Shown: positions 33,801 through 41,298 of the stretch, one piece after another
How positions within the stretch are numbered: position 1 is the first letter of the stretch
Layout: every line of letters starts with the position of its first letter
DNA from: an uncultured Oscillospiraceae bacterium
GTDB lineage: Bacteria; Bacillota; Clostridia; Oscillospirales; Oscillospiraceae
Direction: 5' to 3'
DNA: 64,000 nucleotides
Assembly: GCA_910579965.1 (NCBI GenBank)
Contig: CAJTWF010000004.1
Span: forward strand, 45,958 to 109,957
Made by a program: the position numbers and the translations under genes
The notes under the pieces: model-generated
What the model saw: only the letters and a program-made list of their open reading frames with translations
What the model was told of the DNA's origin: nothing
The model's database searches: none

Positions 33801-34457
33801 CTGGCGGCCTGCGCCGCCCCCACCAAGCTGACAGCCACCCAGCTCAAGGGCCGGGAGAAGGACAAGGAGATTGCCGAGGACACCGTGCAGCCCTACGCCC
33901 GCCGTGCCTTTGCCGCGCCCCGGTTCCTGTCCGGGCAGCAGCCCCTGGGCCCGGAGGCCCGGGGCACGGCCATGCACCTGGTCATGCAGCATCTGGACCT
34001 GGAGCGGGGAGACGTGGCTGCGACGGTGGCGGATCTGGTGGGCCGCCGGCTGATGACCCGGGAGCAGGCGGAGGCGGTGGACCGGGGGGCCATTGAGCGG
34101 TTCCTGGCGTCCCCCCTGGCCCGGAGGCTGAGGCAGGCGGACCGGGTGGAGCGGGAGGCCCGATTCAGCCTGTTGGTGCCGGCAGGGGAGTACTACCCGG
34201 ATCTGGGGGAGGAGGACGAGGTGCTGCTCCAGGGGGTGGTGGACCTGTACGCGGTGAAGGACGGGCAGATCACGGTGGTGGACTTCAAGACGGACCGGAT
34301 CACCGAGAAGACCCTGCCGGAGAAGGCGGCCTACTACCGGCCCCAGCTGGAGGCCTACAGTCAGGCCCTGGAGAAGATCCTGGGAATGCCCGTGGCGGAG
34401 CGGATCCTCTACTTCTTCCACACCGGGCAGGCGGTGTCCAGCGCCGGAGAATCTTAA
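30867..34457 (+). CDS. addA: ATP-dependent helicase/nuclease subunit AddA
   Basis: Subunit A (1196 residues), a UvrD-like SF1 helicase with a C-terminal nuclease. Motif I is AAAGSGKTKV (about 25-34), motif II MVDEYQDTN (about 394-402), motif III GDVKQSIYRF (about 425-434), motif V SIHHSKGLEFP and motif VI YVGMTRAKEK. The nuclease active site is VVDFKTDR with QLEAYSQALEK near the C-terminus. The GTG start overlaps the addB stop (GTGA). AddAB replaces RecBCD in Firmicutes. Confidence 0.97.
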   Translation: MSVKLTESQQSVVNDRGGRLLVSAAAGSGKTKVLVERLFCRVLGEERADMDDFLIITYTRAAAAELRERIAQELSGRMADLPNDRHLQRQLMLVYQADIKTIDAFCTALLRENIHLMDFGGERGLTADFRVLDDNEATLLRRRVLPRVLEGFYTDMTPDRIQLADAFGFGRDDSRLEELVLELYNKVQSHAYPERWLEEQRAAWASLPPDGGETVCGRELLSSLTRRAAHWAAMLRAGLEEMAADSRLEKAYAPGFAQAAAQLEELAAASGWDQARDRVRPFPSLTAARKCELPELKTRMKALWDRCRGEMNSAWAVLDVTGAEAGEDLRLSAPAMDALLALCGDFSQAYRREKLRRNVADFSDQEHCAVRLLLGEDGQPTELAELVGSRYREVMVDEYQDTNEVQNCIFTAVSHGGRTLFTVGDVKQSIYRFRLADPSIFLEKYRQFPDAAEAEEGQPRRILLSQNFRSRREVLEAVNVVFRAIMSREMGDMDYGEQEALHFGADYLPERTDCPAEFHLLDLPIQRGTEGPPLSRPMAEARFAAERIAALLEEGYPVTDEETKTLRPCRCEDIVVLMRSPGPRLRLYTRALAERNIPCAVQEDEDFFSSMEVAVVFALLQILDNPRQDVPLIAVLRSPLAGFTPDRLAHIRGAHTEGDFYEALAACEDQDCRDFLRQLEELRSLAKDMSMHRLLWRIYNQMNVLGVFGAMAGGEGRRENLIALYEHARAFEGAGYKGLFAFVSHLRFLLENGEQPAGASGGAAGGVRIMSIHHSKGLEFPIVILADLNKSFNTADLREPVLVHPKLGLGPMFIDLDRRIRYPTIAREALSDRLSREMREEEMRVLYVGMTRAKEKLIMTATVAAAERTLSALTALTSMVPRGTDRLPPEMAAGAKSMAEWILLPLLRRPEAAPLREAAGLEEGDWVPAEDTPWVAAVHDGIPYASPRPLEEPREGTEREEGSGLPVDREALDFVYPHLAACAAPTKLTATQLKGREKDKEIAEDTVQPYARRAFAAPRFLSGQQPLGPEARGTAMHLVMQHLDLERGDVAATVADLVGRRLMTREQAEAVDRGAIERFLASPLARRLRQADRVEREARFSLLVPAGEYYPDLGEEDEVLLQGVVDLYAVKDGQITVVDFKTDRITEKTLPEKAAYYRPQLEAYSQALEKILGMPVAERILYFFHTGQAVSSAGES

Positions 34458-34469
34458 TTTTATCTTAAA

Positions 34470-34508
34470 CCTGCGGCCCAGACCTTGCGGACTGGGCCGC
34501 AGGCTTTT
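34470..34508 (+). terminator. Intrinsic terminator after addA
   Basis: A perfect 12-bp stem (34470-34481 with 34492-34503) is followed by CTTTTAT, 13 bases after the addA stop. Confidence 0.85.
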
Positions 34509-34510
34509 AT

Positions 34511-34687
34511 AATCAAACCGCTTGAAAAGAAGCTCTGCTTCTTTTCAAGCGCCCAGGCTGAATGCCTGGGCAGGCCGCTTTTGCGGCCTTGGTTTGGATT
34601 TCATCGTCAAATACAGCGTGTTCCACACGCAGGCGGGCTTTGCCCGCCTGAAAAACAGCAGCGCTGTTTTTCGAGTTATTTGACGAT
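34511..34687. ncRNA. Structured intergenic element: two consecutive three-hairpin junctions
   Basis: Two closed domains can be drawn by eye. Domain 1 (34511-34600) is closed by AATCAAACC with GGTTTGGATT (one bulge) and contains a 15-bp hairpin (34519-34533/34537-34551), an 8-bp hairpin (34551-34558/34564-34571) and a 7-bp hairpin (34572-34578/34583-34589). Domain 2 (34603-34687) is closed by a perfect 11-bp stem (34603-34613 with 34677-34687) and contains hairpins of 5 bp (34616-34620/34626-34630), 9 bp (34630-34638/34642-34650) and 9 bp (34651-34659/34663-34671). It lies after the addA terminator and 32 bases before a regulator gene. It could be an RNA or a palindromic DNA repeat. Confidence 0.5.
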
Positions 34688-34719
34688 ACAATGGGGGAAA
34701 ACAGGCGGGAGGACGGACA

Positions 34720-35418
34720 ATGGCGGACAAGATCCTGATCGTGGACGACGACGAGGAGATCCGGGAGGTGCTGCGGGTGCTGCTCACCGGCGAGGGGTTC
34801 GACGTGGCGGAGGCCAGCGGCGGGGAGGAGGCCCTGGCCTATCTGGACGGCTGTAATGGCGGGGTGGAGCTGGTGATCCTGGATGTGATGATGGAGGGGC
34901 TGGGGGGCTATCAGGTGTGCCTGCGGCTGCGGGAGCGGTGGAACGTGCCGGTGCTGTTTCTCACGGCCAAGAGCCGGGAGTCGGATCTCACCATGGGCTA
35001 TGCCAGCGGCGGGGACGACTATCTGGCCAAGCCCTTCTCCTACCCGGAGCTGCTGGCCCGGGTGAAGGGCCTTCTGCGCCGCTACCAGGTCTACAAGGGC
35101 AAGCCCGAGGCGGCCGCGGAGGAGGCGGAGTGGTGCGGCCTGCGGGTGAACCTCACCAGCAACATGGCCTGGCGCAGCGACATGGAGCTGGATCTGACGG
35201 AGACGGAGTACCGCATCCTCCGGCTGCTGGTGGAGCACCAGGGGAAGATCTTCTCCCTGCAAAATCTCTATGAGAGCGTCTGGCAGGAGCCCTACTTCGC
35301 CTCCTCCGGCAACACGGTCATGGTCCACATCCGCCGTTTGCGGGAGAAGGTGGAGCCGGACCCCCGCCACCCGGAGTATATCAAGACCGTATGGGGAAAG
35401 GGGTATCGCGTTGGATAG
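34720..35418 (+). CDS. OmpR-family response regulator (VanR-like)
   Basis: A 232-residue regulator. The receiver (about 1-118) has IVDDDEE, the phospho-acceptor in VILDVMME (Asp about 53) and YLAKPFS. The winged-helix domain (about 135-232) has LTETEYRILRLL and VMVHIRRLREKVE..YIKTVWGKGYR. AGGACGG precedes the ATG. The stop overlaps the histidine kinase start by 8 bases, so the two are a cognate pair. No transporter gene adjoins it; the signal is unknown. Confidence 0.93.
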   Translation: MADKILIVDDDEEIREVLRVLLTGEGFDVAEASGGEEALAYLDGCNGGVELVILDVMMEGLGGYQVCLRLRERWNVPVLFLTAKSRESDLTMGYASGGDDYLAKPFSYPELLARVKGLLRRYQVYKGKPEAAAEEAEWCGLRVNLTSNMAWRSDMELDLTETEYRILRLLVEHQGKIFSLQNLYESVWQEPYFASSGNTVMVHIRRLREKVEPDPRHPEYIKTVWGKGYRVG

Positions 35419-36712
35419 GAGAATATCCCGGCTGGGATTGAAGCTGGTGGGGGCGTCCCTGCTGGCCCTGGCGCTGGCGCTGGCGGTCTACTGCCTGGTG
35501 TCCGGATACGGGGCGGCGTGGCTGCTCCGGAGCGAGTGGTTTACAGCCCTTCTACGGGAGCGGCAGGAAACATCGGTTCAGGCCTATCAGGCCTATGTCA
35601 TAGAGTCGGGGATGAGCGTCCGGCAGGTGCTGGAGGATCCGGGCTGGGAGGGAGCCGATCCGTCCACCACCATCTACAGCGTGGTGGTGGGAGACTGGGA
35701 GGAGGAGGGGGCGGTGGCGGTCTCCATGAGCCAGATGAGCACGGACGGCAGCGTGTCCATATATATGGAGCCCCTCCGGTGCGCGGACGGAGAGCTGTAT
35801 CTGACGGCGGCGCCCAACTGGGCGTGGCTGGAGGGGCTGGTCCGGATTGCGGCCCTGGTCCTGGCGGCGGCGGTCTTCTGCGCCGTGGTGGTGCCCTACA
35901 TCCTCCATCTGCTGCGGCGCATCGAGGCGCTGAGCCGGGAGACCGGGGCTCTGATGGCCGGGGATCTGTCCCACAGCATCCGGGCTCCGGGCCGGGACGA
36001 GCTGAGCCGGCTGGGAGCGGACATCGAGCGGCTGCGGCTGAGCGTGCTGGAGCGGCTGGAGGGGGAGCGGGAGGCGGTGGGGGCCACAGGGCGGCTCATC
36101 ACCGGCCTGTCCCACGATCTGCGCACCCCTCTGACCAAGCTGATGGGCTACCTGGAGATCCTCCGCCGGTGCCAGAGCGGGGAGGAGCGGGAGAAGTATC
36201 TCCGTCTGGCCGCCGAGAAGGCAGAGCAGATCAAGGGCATGACGGACCAGCTCTTTGACCGGGCCCAGGTGCCGGACAGCAGGGAGGCCCTGGCCCGGGA
36301 GCCGGAGCTGGTGGACGGGGCGCAGCTGCTGGGGCAGATCCTCTCGGAGGTGTGCGGGGACCTCCAGCGGGAGGGATTCCAGGCGCCGCAGCCGGTGTTC
36401 ACGGAGCCCTTCCGGCTCTACCTGCGGCCGGAGGACGCCGTGCGGGTGTTTGACAACCTCTTCTCCAACCTGTGCAAGTACGGGGACCCGGCTAGCCCGG
36501 TGACCTTCTCCGTGGAGAGGGGGCCCGGGACGGTGACCGTGGCCGCGGAGAACCGGGTCCGGCCGGATCCGGACCGCCGGGACAGCCACGGCGTGGGCCT
36601 GCCTACCATGTCGGAGCTGATGGAGCGGTGCGGCGGCCGGCTGGAGACGGAGCGGAGGGGGGAGACCTTCCGCACTGCGGCGGTCTTTGCGGTGAGCGGT
36701 GACATGAAGTGA
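35411..36712 (+). CDS. Sensor histidine kinase, partner of the preceding regulator
   Basis: A 433-residue membrane kinase. TM1 (about 10-33) and TM2 (about 142-165) enclose an extracellular sensor of about 105 residues. A HAMP segment follows (RRIEALSRETGALMAGDL), then H-box LSHDLRTPLTKLMGYL (His about 236), N-box FDNLFSNLCKYG and a short G-box HGVGLPTM. A GG..GLG loop is somewhat degenerate. The start is taken as TTG 35411, with GGGGAAAGGGG about 7 bases before it, overlapping the regulator stop. Downstream genes switch to low GC. Confidence 0.88.
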   Translation: MDRRISRLGLKLVGASLLALALALAVYCLVSGYGAAWLLRSEWFTALLRERQETSVQAYQAYVIESGMSVRQVLEDPGWEGADPSTTIYSVVVGDWEEEGAVAVSMSQMSTDGSVSIYMEPLRCADGELYLTAAPNWAWLEGLVRIAALVLAAAVFCAVVVPYILHLLRRIEALSRETGALMAGDLSHSIRAPGRDELSRLGADIERLRLSVLERLEGEREAVGATGRLITGLSHDLRTPLTKLMGYLEILRRCQSGEEREKYLRLAAEKAEQIKGMTDQLFDRAQVPDSREALAREPELVDGAQLLGQILSEVCGDLQREGFQAPQPVFTEPFRLYLRPEDAVRVFDNLFSNLCKYGDPASPVTFSVERGPGTVTVAAENRVRPDPDRRDSHGVGLPTMSELMERCGGRLETERRGETFRTAAVFAVSGDMK

Positions 36713-36877
36713 GCGCCTGCCGGCGGCCTGCGCATTGGGCGGAGCTGCGCCGGCGCACTGATGGGCTGAGGGCCTTCAGCTGCCAACGCCTATCAATGAG
36801 GGGTGAGTATTATTCGTATTGGCGGCATGCTTGGCTTACAGCAAATCGGCGAATCGAGAGTTGTGGGGGATATGAAG

Positions 36878-37939
36878 ATGAAGAAAAAATGCACAATATT
36901 CAACATATTAAAATGGATAGCATTTGTTATTTTGGCGTTGATTTTGACATTCTTTTTAGTTAGAGCGATAGGGAAAGCAATTTACAGCAAAACACCGGAT
37001 GGCGGTATAAACGAGTCGATGTACATAGATGTTAATGGATCGAAGCAGTGGATAAATATTTATGGGGAGGACACAGATAATCCTGTCCTGCTGTATTTGC
37101 ATGGAGGCCCAGGATCGGCAACAAGTGATATTGATTATGTGTTTACGAGGAAATGGGCAGATGTATATACTGTGGTAACATGGGATCAGCGGAATTGCGG
37201 GAAAAGCTATGATGCGCAACAGAATGATATCGTACTGACGCGAGAATTATTTATGACAGATGGAAAAGAAGTAACTGAGTTCCTGCTGGATTACCTTTCG
37301 AAGGACAAGATTACAGTTCTTGGGCATTCGTGGGGATCTGTTTTCGGAGCCAATCTGGTACTTGAATACCCGGAATACTATGAGTGCTTTATTGGAACAG
37401 GACAGCTTGTTGATTACCTGGAAAATGAGGAGGCTTTCAGACAAGAGGCCATATTGTGGGCGGAGGGTGACGAGGAGACACTGAACTTAGTAGATCAATT
37501 AACACCTGACAAGATTACCATGGAACATATTAACGCAAGAAATACAATTATGCAAAAATATGGCTGTGACATGATGGCGAATGGTTCTGATTACAATTTA
37601 GCTGCAACAATCATATTTAATCCCAACTATTCTGTCACGGATTGGATAAATTATTTTAAGAGAGATATGCGTGTATATTTGGATTTTTTTGCTTCCGAGG
37701 AATTTGCTTCGTTCTCTTTGAAAGACAGAGTTGATTATCAAGTGCCATTCTACAATATAAATGGAGATAAGGACTATCAAACAAACTACAAATTGGCACA
37801 AGAATATTTTGAGGAAGTAAACGCACCATACAAGCAAATGTTCTTGATGAAAAATATGACCCATGGTTTATTAGAATCGGATTCGGAGGGGTTTTCTGAG
37901 ATTATTCATCAAATTGCAAAAACAGAAAGAGAGAAATAA
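36878..37939 (+). CDS. Membrane-anchored alpha/beta hydrolase (prolyl-aminopeptidase-like), AT-rich
   Basis: About 353 residues: an N-terminal transmembrane anchor (about 10-30, IAFVILALILTFFLV), then an alpha/beta-hydrolase fold. The oxyanion motif is LHGGPGS (about 75-81), WDQRNCGKS follows, the nucleophile elbow is GHSWGS (Ser about 150), and late Asp and His candidates are NGDKD and MTHGLLES. This matches the proline iminopeptidase-type S33 family. Its GC content is about 38-40% with AT-ending codons, against about 65-68% around it, so it was acquired recently. ATG 36878 has GGGGGA 7 bases upstream; ATG 36872 is possible. Confidence 0.85.
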   Translation: MKKKCTIFNILKWIAFVILALILTFFLVRAIGKAIYSKTPDGGINESMYIDVNGSKQWINIYGEDTDNPVLLYLHGGPGSATSDIDYVFTRKWADVYTVVTWDQRNCGKSYDAQQNDIVLTRELFMTDGKEVTEFLLDYLSKDKITVLGHSWGSVFGANLVLEYPEYYECFIGTGQLVDYLENEEAFRQEAILWAEGDEETLNLVDQLTPDKITMEHINARNTIMQKYGCDMMANGSDYNLAATIIFNPNYSVTDWINYFKRDMRVYLDFFASEEFASFSLKDRVDYQVPFYNINGDKDYQTNYKLAQEYFEEVNAPYKQMFLMKNMTHGLLESDSEGFSEIIHQIAKTEREK

Positions 37940-37951
37940 AACGAAATTTAT

Positions 37952-37984
37952 CGGGGGATTTCATCTTTTAGGTGAAATCCCCCG
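37952..37984 (+). terminator. Hairpin terminator after the AT-rich hydrolase gene
   Basis: A perfect 12-bp stem (37952-37963 with 37973-37984) starting 13 bases after the stop codon. The T tract is weak (ACAAATCTT). It may have arrived with the gene. Confidence 0.7.
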
Positions 37985-38015
37985 GACAAATCTTCTCATT
38001 CAAATATAGGCGCTA

Positions 38016-38048
38016 GGCCTGCCCGTCGCGTTTGCGTCCGGGCAGGCC
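38016..38048 (-). terminator. Hairpin at the end of the MacB-type permease gene
   Basis: A 10-bp GC-rich stem GGCCTGCCCG/CGGGCAGGCC lies 19 bases beyond the permease stop on the minus strand. The tail in that direction (TAGCGCC) lacks T residues, so it is a weak call. Confidence 0.5.
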
Positions 38049-38066
38049 CTCATTTATTTATTTCAT

Positions 38067-40565
38067 TTATTCCACGCGGTCAATGGACGACACAATGGGC
38101 ATCCGGCTGATCCGTCCCAGGGGGACGCAGGTGGCCAGCAGGCAGGCGGCCACGGCCAGGACCGACGCGCCGGCCATGGGGAGGAGGGGCGGGGCGGGCA
38201 GATGGAGCTCCTCCTTGACGGCGGCCTCCACGAGGATGGTGCAGACATACCCGGCCGCGCTGCCCAGGACCGCCGCCATCAGGCCGTAGTATGCCCCCTC
38301 CCACAGAAATACCTTGAACAGGCTCTCCGCGCTCATGCCGATGGCCCGCTGCATACCGATCTCCGACACCCGGGTGTGGATGTTGGTGTAGACCGTGTTG
38401 ACGATGTTGAGAAGGCCGATGAGGGACACGAACAGGATCAGTCCCCAGGCCAGCATCCGGATCTGGGCGAAGGTCTCCTCCAGCTGCCGGTCCGTGTCCT
38501 CGTAGGACAGACAGATCGTCCCCGGAACCCGCTCCGCCAGGGCCGCCGCCGTCTGGTCAAAGGCCTCCCGGTCCGCGCCCTCCGCCAGGGTGGGCAGCAG
38601 CTCCCTGTAGACGGTCTCTCCGGTGAGCCGGGCATACAGATCCTCATTCACGATGATCTGTACGCCGTTGACAAAGCCGCTGTTGCCGACGCTCAGGAAG
38701 CCGTCGTAGCCGTCCATGGTATGCAGCACGTCCAGGACCTCCCCGGCTGCGGTCACAGTCTCGCCTGCGGAAATGACGGTGCGGGGAAACTCCTGCCCCT
38801 CGTACACGATGGGCACGGGATTGCGGATCATGCAGCCCTCTCCCGCCTTCAGACGCGCCAGAGTGTCCTCGGGCAGGTCAGAAAAGACCGTATCCCAGTA
38901 GGCGCTGTTGAGCCCCACCACCTGGAGGGTCTCCGCCGGCTGGAGGGGGAACCCGATGGTGATGCCCGCCAAAGAGCCGTCCGCCCCCTGCTCATAGCGG
39001 GAAAACTGCATGGCGAGCAGCTCCGCCACCTGGGGATCGTCCCCCATGGCCGCGTATTCCTCCGGGGAGAAGCCGGATCGTTCATTGGTGATGGAGTAGT
39101 CCCCCAGGTGGTCCGCCGCCCCGCTCCTGGCCGCGTCCAGCAGTCCCACCGCACCCTGGAGGGTGATAAAGACGGTGATGCTCATGACCAGGGACAGCAC
39201 CGTGATGGCCGTGCGGCCCGGGCTGCGCCGCAGGTTCAGCCGGGCGTAGAAGGCCTCGAAGCTGCGGATCCTCCCGGCGCGCCGGCTTCTGCGCCGGACC
39301 GCCGGGGGCCTGCCGGCCATGGCGGCCGTGGGCGGCACCCTGGAGGCGTACCGGGCGGCGGGGAGGGCGGCCAGAAGGGCGAAGAGGAGGGTGACGGCGG
39401 CGCTCACCAGCAGGTAGAGCCCCTTTCCGCCGCTGTTCTCCTGGATCAGGCGATTCAGCTCCCCGCTGTCCTGGACCAGAAAGACAGAGGGGGAGAGGAG
39501 GCCGGTGGCGGCGGTGAGGATGCCCCTGGCGGACAGGGCTCCCAGCAGCAGCCCCAGGGGAATGCCCGCCGCGCACAGCAGCAGCGCCTGAGCCGTGACC
39601 AGAAAGTACACCTGACCCCTGCCGCCGCCCATGGCCCGCAGCACGCCGTACTGGGTCATGCGCCGGGACACGGCGATTTTCAGGATGTTGTAGATCACCA
39701 GCCCCGCCGCCAGCAGGACCAGGGCCCCTACCAGCAGTCCCGCCGCCAGCAGGAAGGGGAAGCCGCTGCCGTCGGAAACGTCGGCGGCCTCCCGGCTGTA
39801 GGAGATCCCAAGGGCCTCCAGATAGGGAATGTTGTATGTGGTGTCCAGCTCGTGGACCTCCAGCTCGGATACCAGCTCGTCCATGACGGCCTGGAAGGAC
39901 CCCGTGTCCGCCACGCGCAGATCCACGTTATAGTAGAAGTACGCCTCCGGCAGCAGGGCCTCCGCCGTCCCCGGTCCCACGATGCCGTTGACAACCCCGG
40001 CGCCGTAGTTAAGGTAGTTGCTCTCGGTGACGCCCACCAGGGTGAAGTCGGCGGTGAAGTCGTAGGACTGGACCATTACCCCGTGGCGCAGGGCCTTGGA
40101 CAGGGAGAGGGTCAGGGTCTCCCCCAGCTCCCCTCTGGCCCCCAGATAGCCCAGCACATCCTCTGGCAGAGCGATTTCCATGGGCGCCTCCGGCAGACGG
40201 CCCTCCTTGAGGGCGGAGAGGGAGGGGTAAACCGCGCTCACGTCCTCCTGGAAGTCGCTGAGCCCCAGGATCAGGGTGTTGTCCAGCTTCATGCTCCCCA
40301 CCACCACATGGGTCCCCACAAAGGACAGCCTGGGGTCCTGCCTCAGCGCCTCCACCTGGGCCGCATTCATCTGAACAAAGCTGGCGTGGAGGTCCCCGCC
40401 GATGGCCACGGCCTGCTGCAGGCGCATGGCGGAGAGCACCCCGGCGGACTGGCCGATCACGGCCGTCATCATGGTGGAGAGGATCACCGCCAGCAGGATC
40501 AGCGCGGAGGTGACCGGCTGGGCCAGCAGCTCCTTTTTTGCCAGACTGCGATAGCTCCTCATCAT
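38067..40565 (-). CDS. FtsX/MacB-type ABC transporter permease
   Basis: An 832-residue permease with two FtsX domains. TM1 (about 17-40) is followed by a large extracellular domain (about 45-260), three helices (about 270-400), a second N-terminal-type helix (about 460), another extracellular domain (about 480-700), and three C-terminal helices (about 705-825; SLIGLLNIVNTVYTNIHTRVSEIGMQRAIG is typical). This type does not import; it transmits force for lipoprotein or peptide export, or antibiotic resistance. The start is coupled to the ATPase stop (ATGA). Confidence 0.9.
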   Translation of the reverse strand: MMRSYRSLAKKELLAQPVTSALILLAVILSTMMTAVIGQSAGVLSAMRLQQAVAIGGDLHASFVQMNAAQVEALRQDPRLSFVGTHVVVGSMKLDNTLILGLSDFQEDVSAVYPSLSALKEGRLPEAPMEIALPEDVLGYLGARGELGETLTLSLSKALRHGVMVQSYDFTADFTLVGVTESNYLNYGAGVVNGIVGPGTAEALLPEAYFYYNVDLRVADTGSFQAVMDELVSELEVHELDTTYNIPYLEALGISYSREAADVSDGSGFPFLLAAGLLVGALVLLAAGLVIYNILKIAVSRRMTQYGVLRAMGGGRGQVYFLVTAQALLLCAAGIPLGLLLGALSARGILTAATGLLSPSVFLVQDSGELNRLIQENSGGKGLYLLVSAAVTLLFALLAALPAARYASRVPPTAAMAGRPPAVRRRSRRAGRIRSFEAFYARLNLRRSPGRTAITVLSLVMSITVFITLQGAVGLLDAARSGAADHLGDYSITNERSGFSPEEYAAMGDDPQVAELLAMQFSRYEQGADGSLAGITIGFPLQPAETLQVVGLNSAYWDTVFSDLPEDTLARLKAGEGCMIRNPVPIVYEGQEFPRTVISAGETVTAAGEVLDVLHTMDGYDGFLSVGNSGFVNGVQIIVNEDLYARLTGETVYRELLPTLAEGADREAFDQTAAALAERVPGTICLSYEDTDRQLEETFAQIRMLAWGLILFVSLIGLLNIVNTVYTNIHTRVSEIGMQRAIGMSAESLFKVFLWEGAYYGLMAAVLGSAAGYVCTILVEAAVKEELHLPAPPLLPMAGASVLAVAACLLATCVPLGRISRMPIVSSIDRVE

Positions 40566-41233
40566 CCGGCCACCTCCGAGAGAATCCCGTCCACAATGGA
40601 CAGCCGCCGGGGGGCCAGGGCGGCGATGCGGCTGTCATGGGTAATCATCACCAGGGCCTTGCCCAGCTCCTGATGGACCGTCTGCAAAAGGGACATCACC
40701 TCGCCGCCGCTCCGGCTGTCCAGGTTGCCGGTGGGCTCGTCGGCAAAGACCACGTCCGGTCCGGCGATGAGGGCCCGGGCAATGGCCACCCGCTGCTGCT
40801 GTCCGCCGGAGAGCTCGTGGGGCAGATGGGTCAGGCGGTCCTGGATGCCCAGCAGCTCCGCCAGATGGTTCAGATACGTCTCGTCCGGCTGTTTCCGGTC
40901 CAGCAGCAGGGGCATGATGATATTTTCCCGGGCCGTCAGAACCGGCAGCAGGCGGAACTGCTGGAAGATAAAGCCGATGCGCCGGCGGCGGAAGGCGGAC
41001 AGCTCCCGGTCCGTCAGGCCGCAGATGTCCCGGCCGTCGTAGGTGAGGCGGCCGGAGGTGGGGCGGTCCAGCCCGGAGAGGAGGTGGAGCAGGGTGCTCT
41101 TTCCGCTGCCGGATGGTCCGGCGATGGAGATGAAGTCCCCGGGGGCGATCTCCAGGGAGGCCCGGTTCAGGGCTGTCACCTGGTTCTCCCCCTGGCCGTA
41201 GATTTTGGACAGGTCTTGTGCTTGGATGTGCAT
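40562..41233 (-). CDS. ABC transporter ATPase, MacB/LolD type
   Basis: A 223-residue ATPase. Walker A is GPSGSGKST (about 37-45), the Q-loop is FIFQQFRLLPVLTARENI (a MacB/LolD hallmark), the signature is LSGGQQQRV (about 139-147) and Walker B VVFADEPTGNLDS. ATG 41233 has GGGAGGGTG about 6-14 bases upstream and is chosen over GTG 41242. It forms an exporter with the FtsX-type permease downstream and is encoded after a two-component system in the same direction. Confidence 0.94.
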   Translation of the reverse strand: MHIQAQDLSKIYGQGENQVTALNRASLEIAPGDFISIAGPSGSGKSTLLHLLSGLDRPTSGRLTYDGRDICGLTDRELSAFRRRRIGFIFQQFRLLPVLTARENIIMPLLLDRKQPDETYLNHLAELLGIQDRLTHLPHELSGGQQQRVAIARALIAGPDVVFADEPTGNLDSRSGGEVMSLLQTVHQELGKALVMITHDSRIAALAPRRLSIVDGILSEVAG

Positions 41234-41281
41234 AAAATACACCCTCCCTTCGTAGTGTCAGGGAGAGTGTACCGCGCAAAT

Positions 41282-41298
41282 CTCAAGAAACCCTCAAG
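41282..41298 (-). promoter_or_regulatory. Tandem CTTGAG repeat ahead of the MacB-type ABC genes
   Basis: CTCAAG (plus reading) occurs at 41282-41287 and 41293-41298, an exact 11-base pitch that overlaps the kinase stop codon. The location 50-65 bases ahead of the ATPase start suits binding of the OmpR-type regulator encoded upstream. TACACT (minus, near 41273-41268) is a possible -10. Confidence 0.6.

Noticed and set aside
30732..34421. 1229-codon open frame opposite addA
   Set aside because: Pure mirror of addA codon bias; rich in His, Leu, Pro, Gln and Arg with no recognisable fold.
34603..34687. Cloverleaf-like domain of about 85 bases as a tRNA
   Set aside because: An 11-bp closing stem, no T-loop TTCAA/TTCGA, no consistent anticodon loop of seven bases and no A/B-box consensus.
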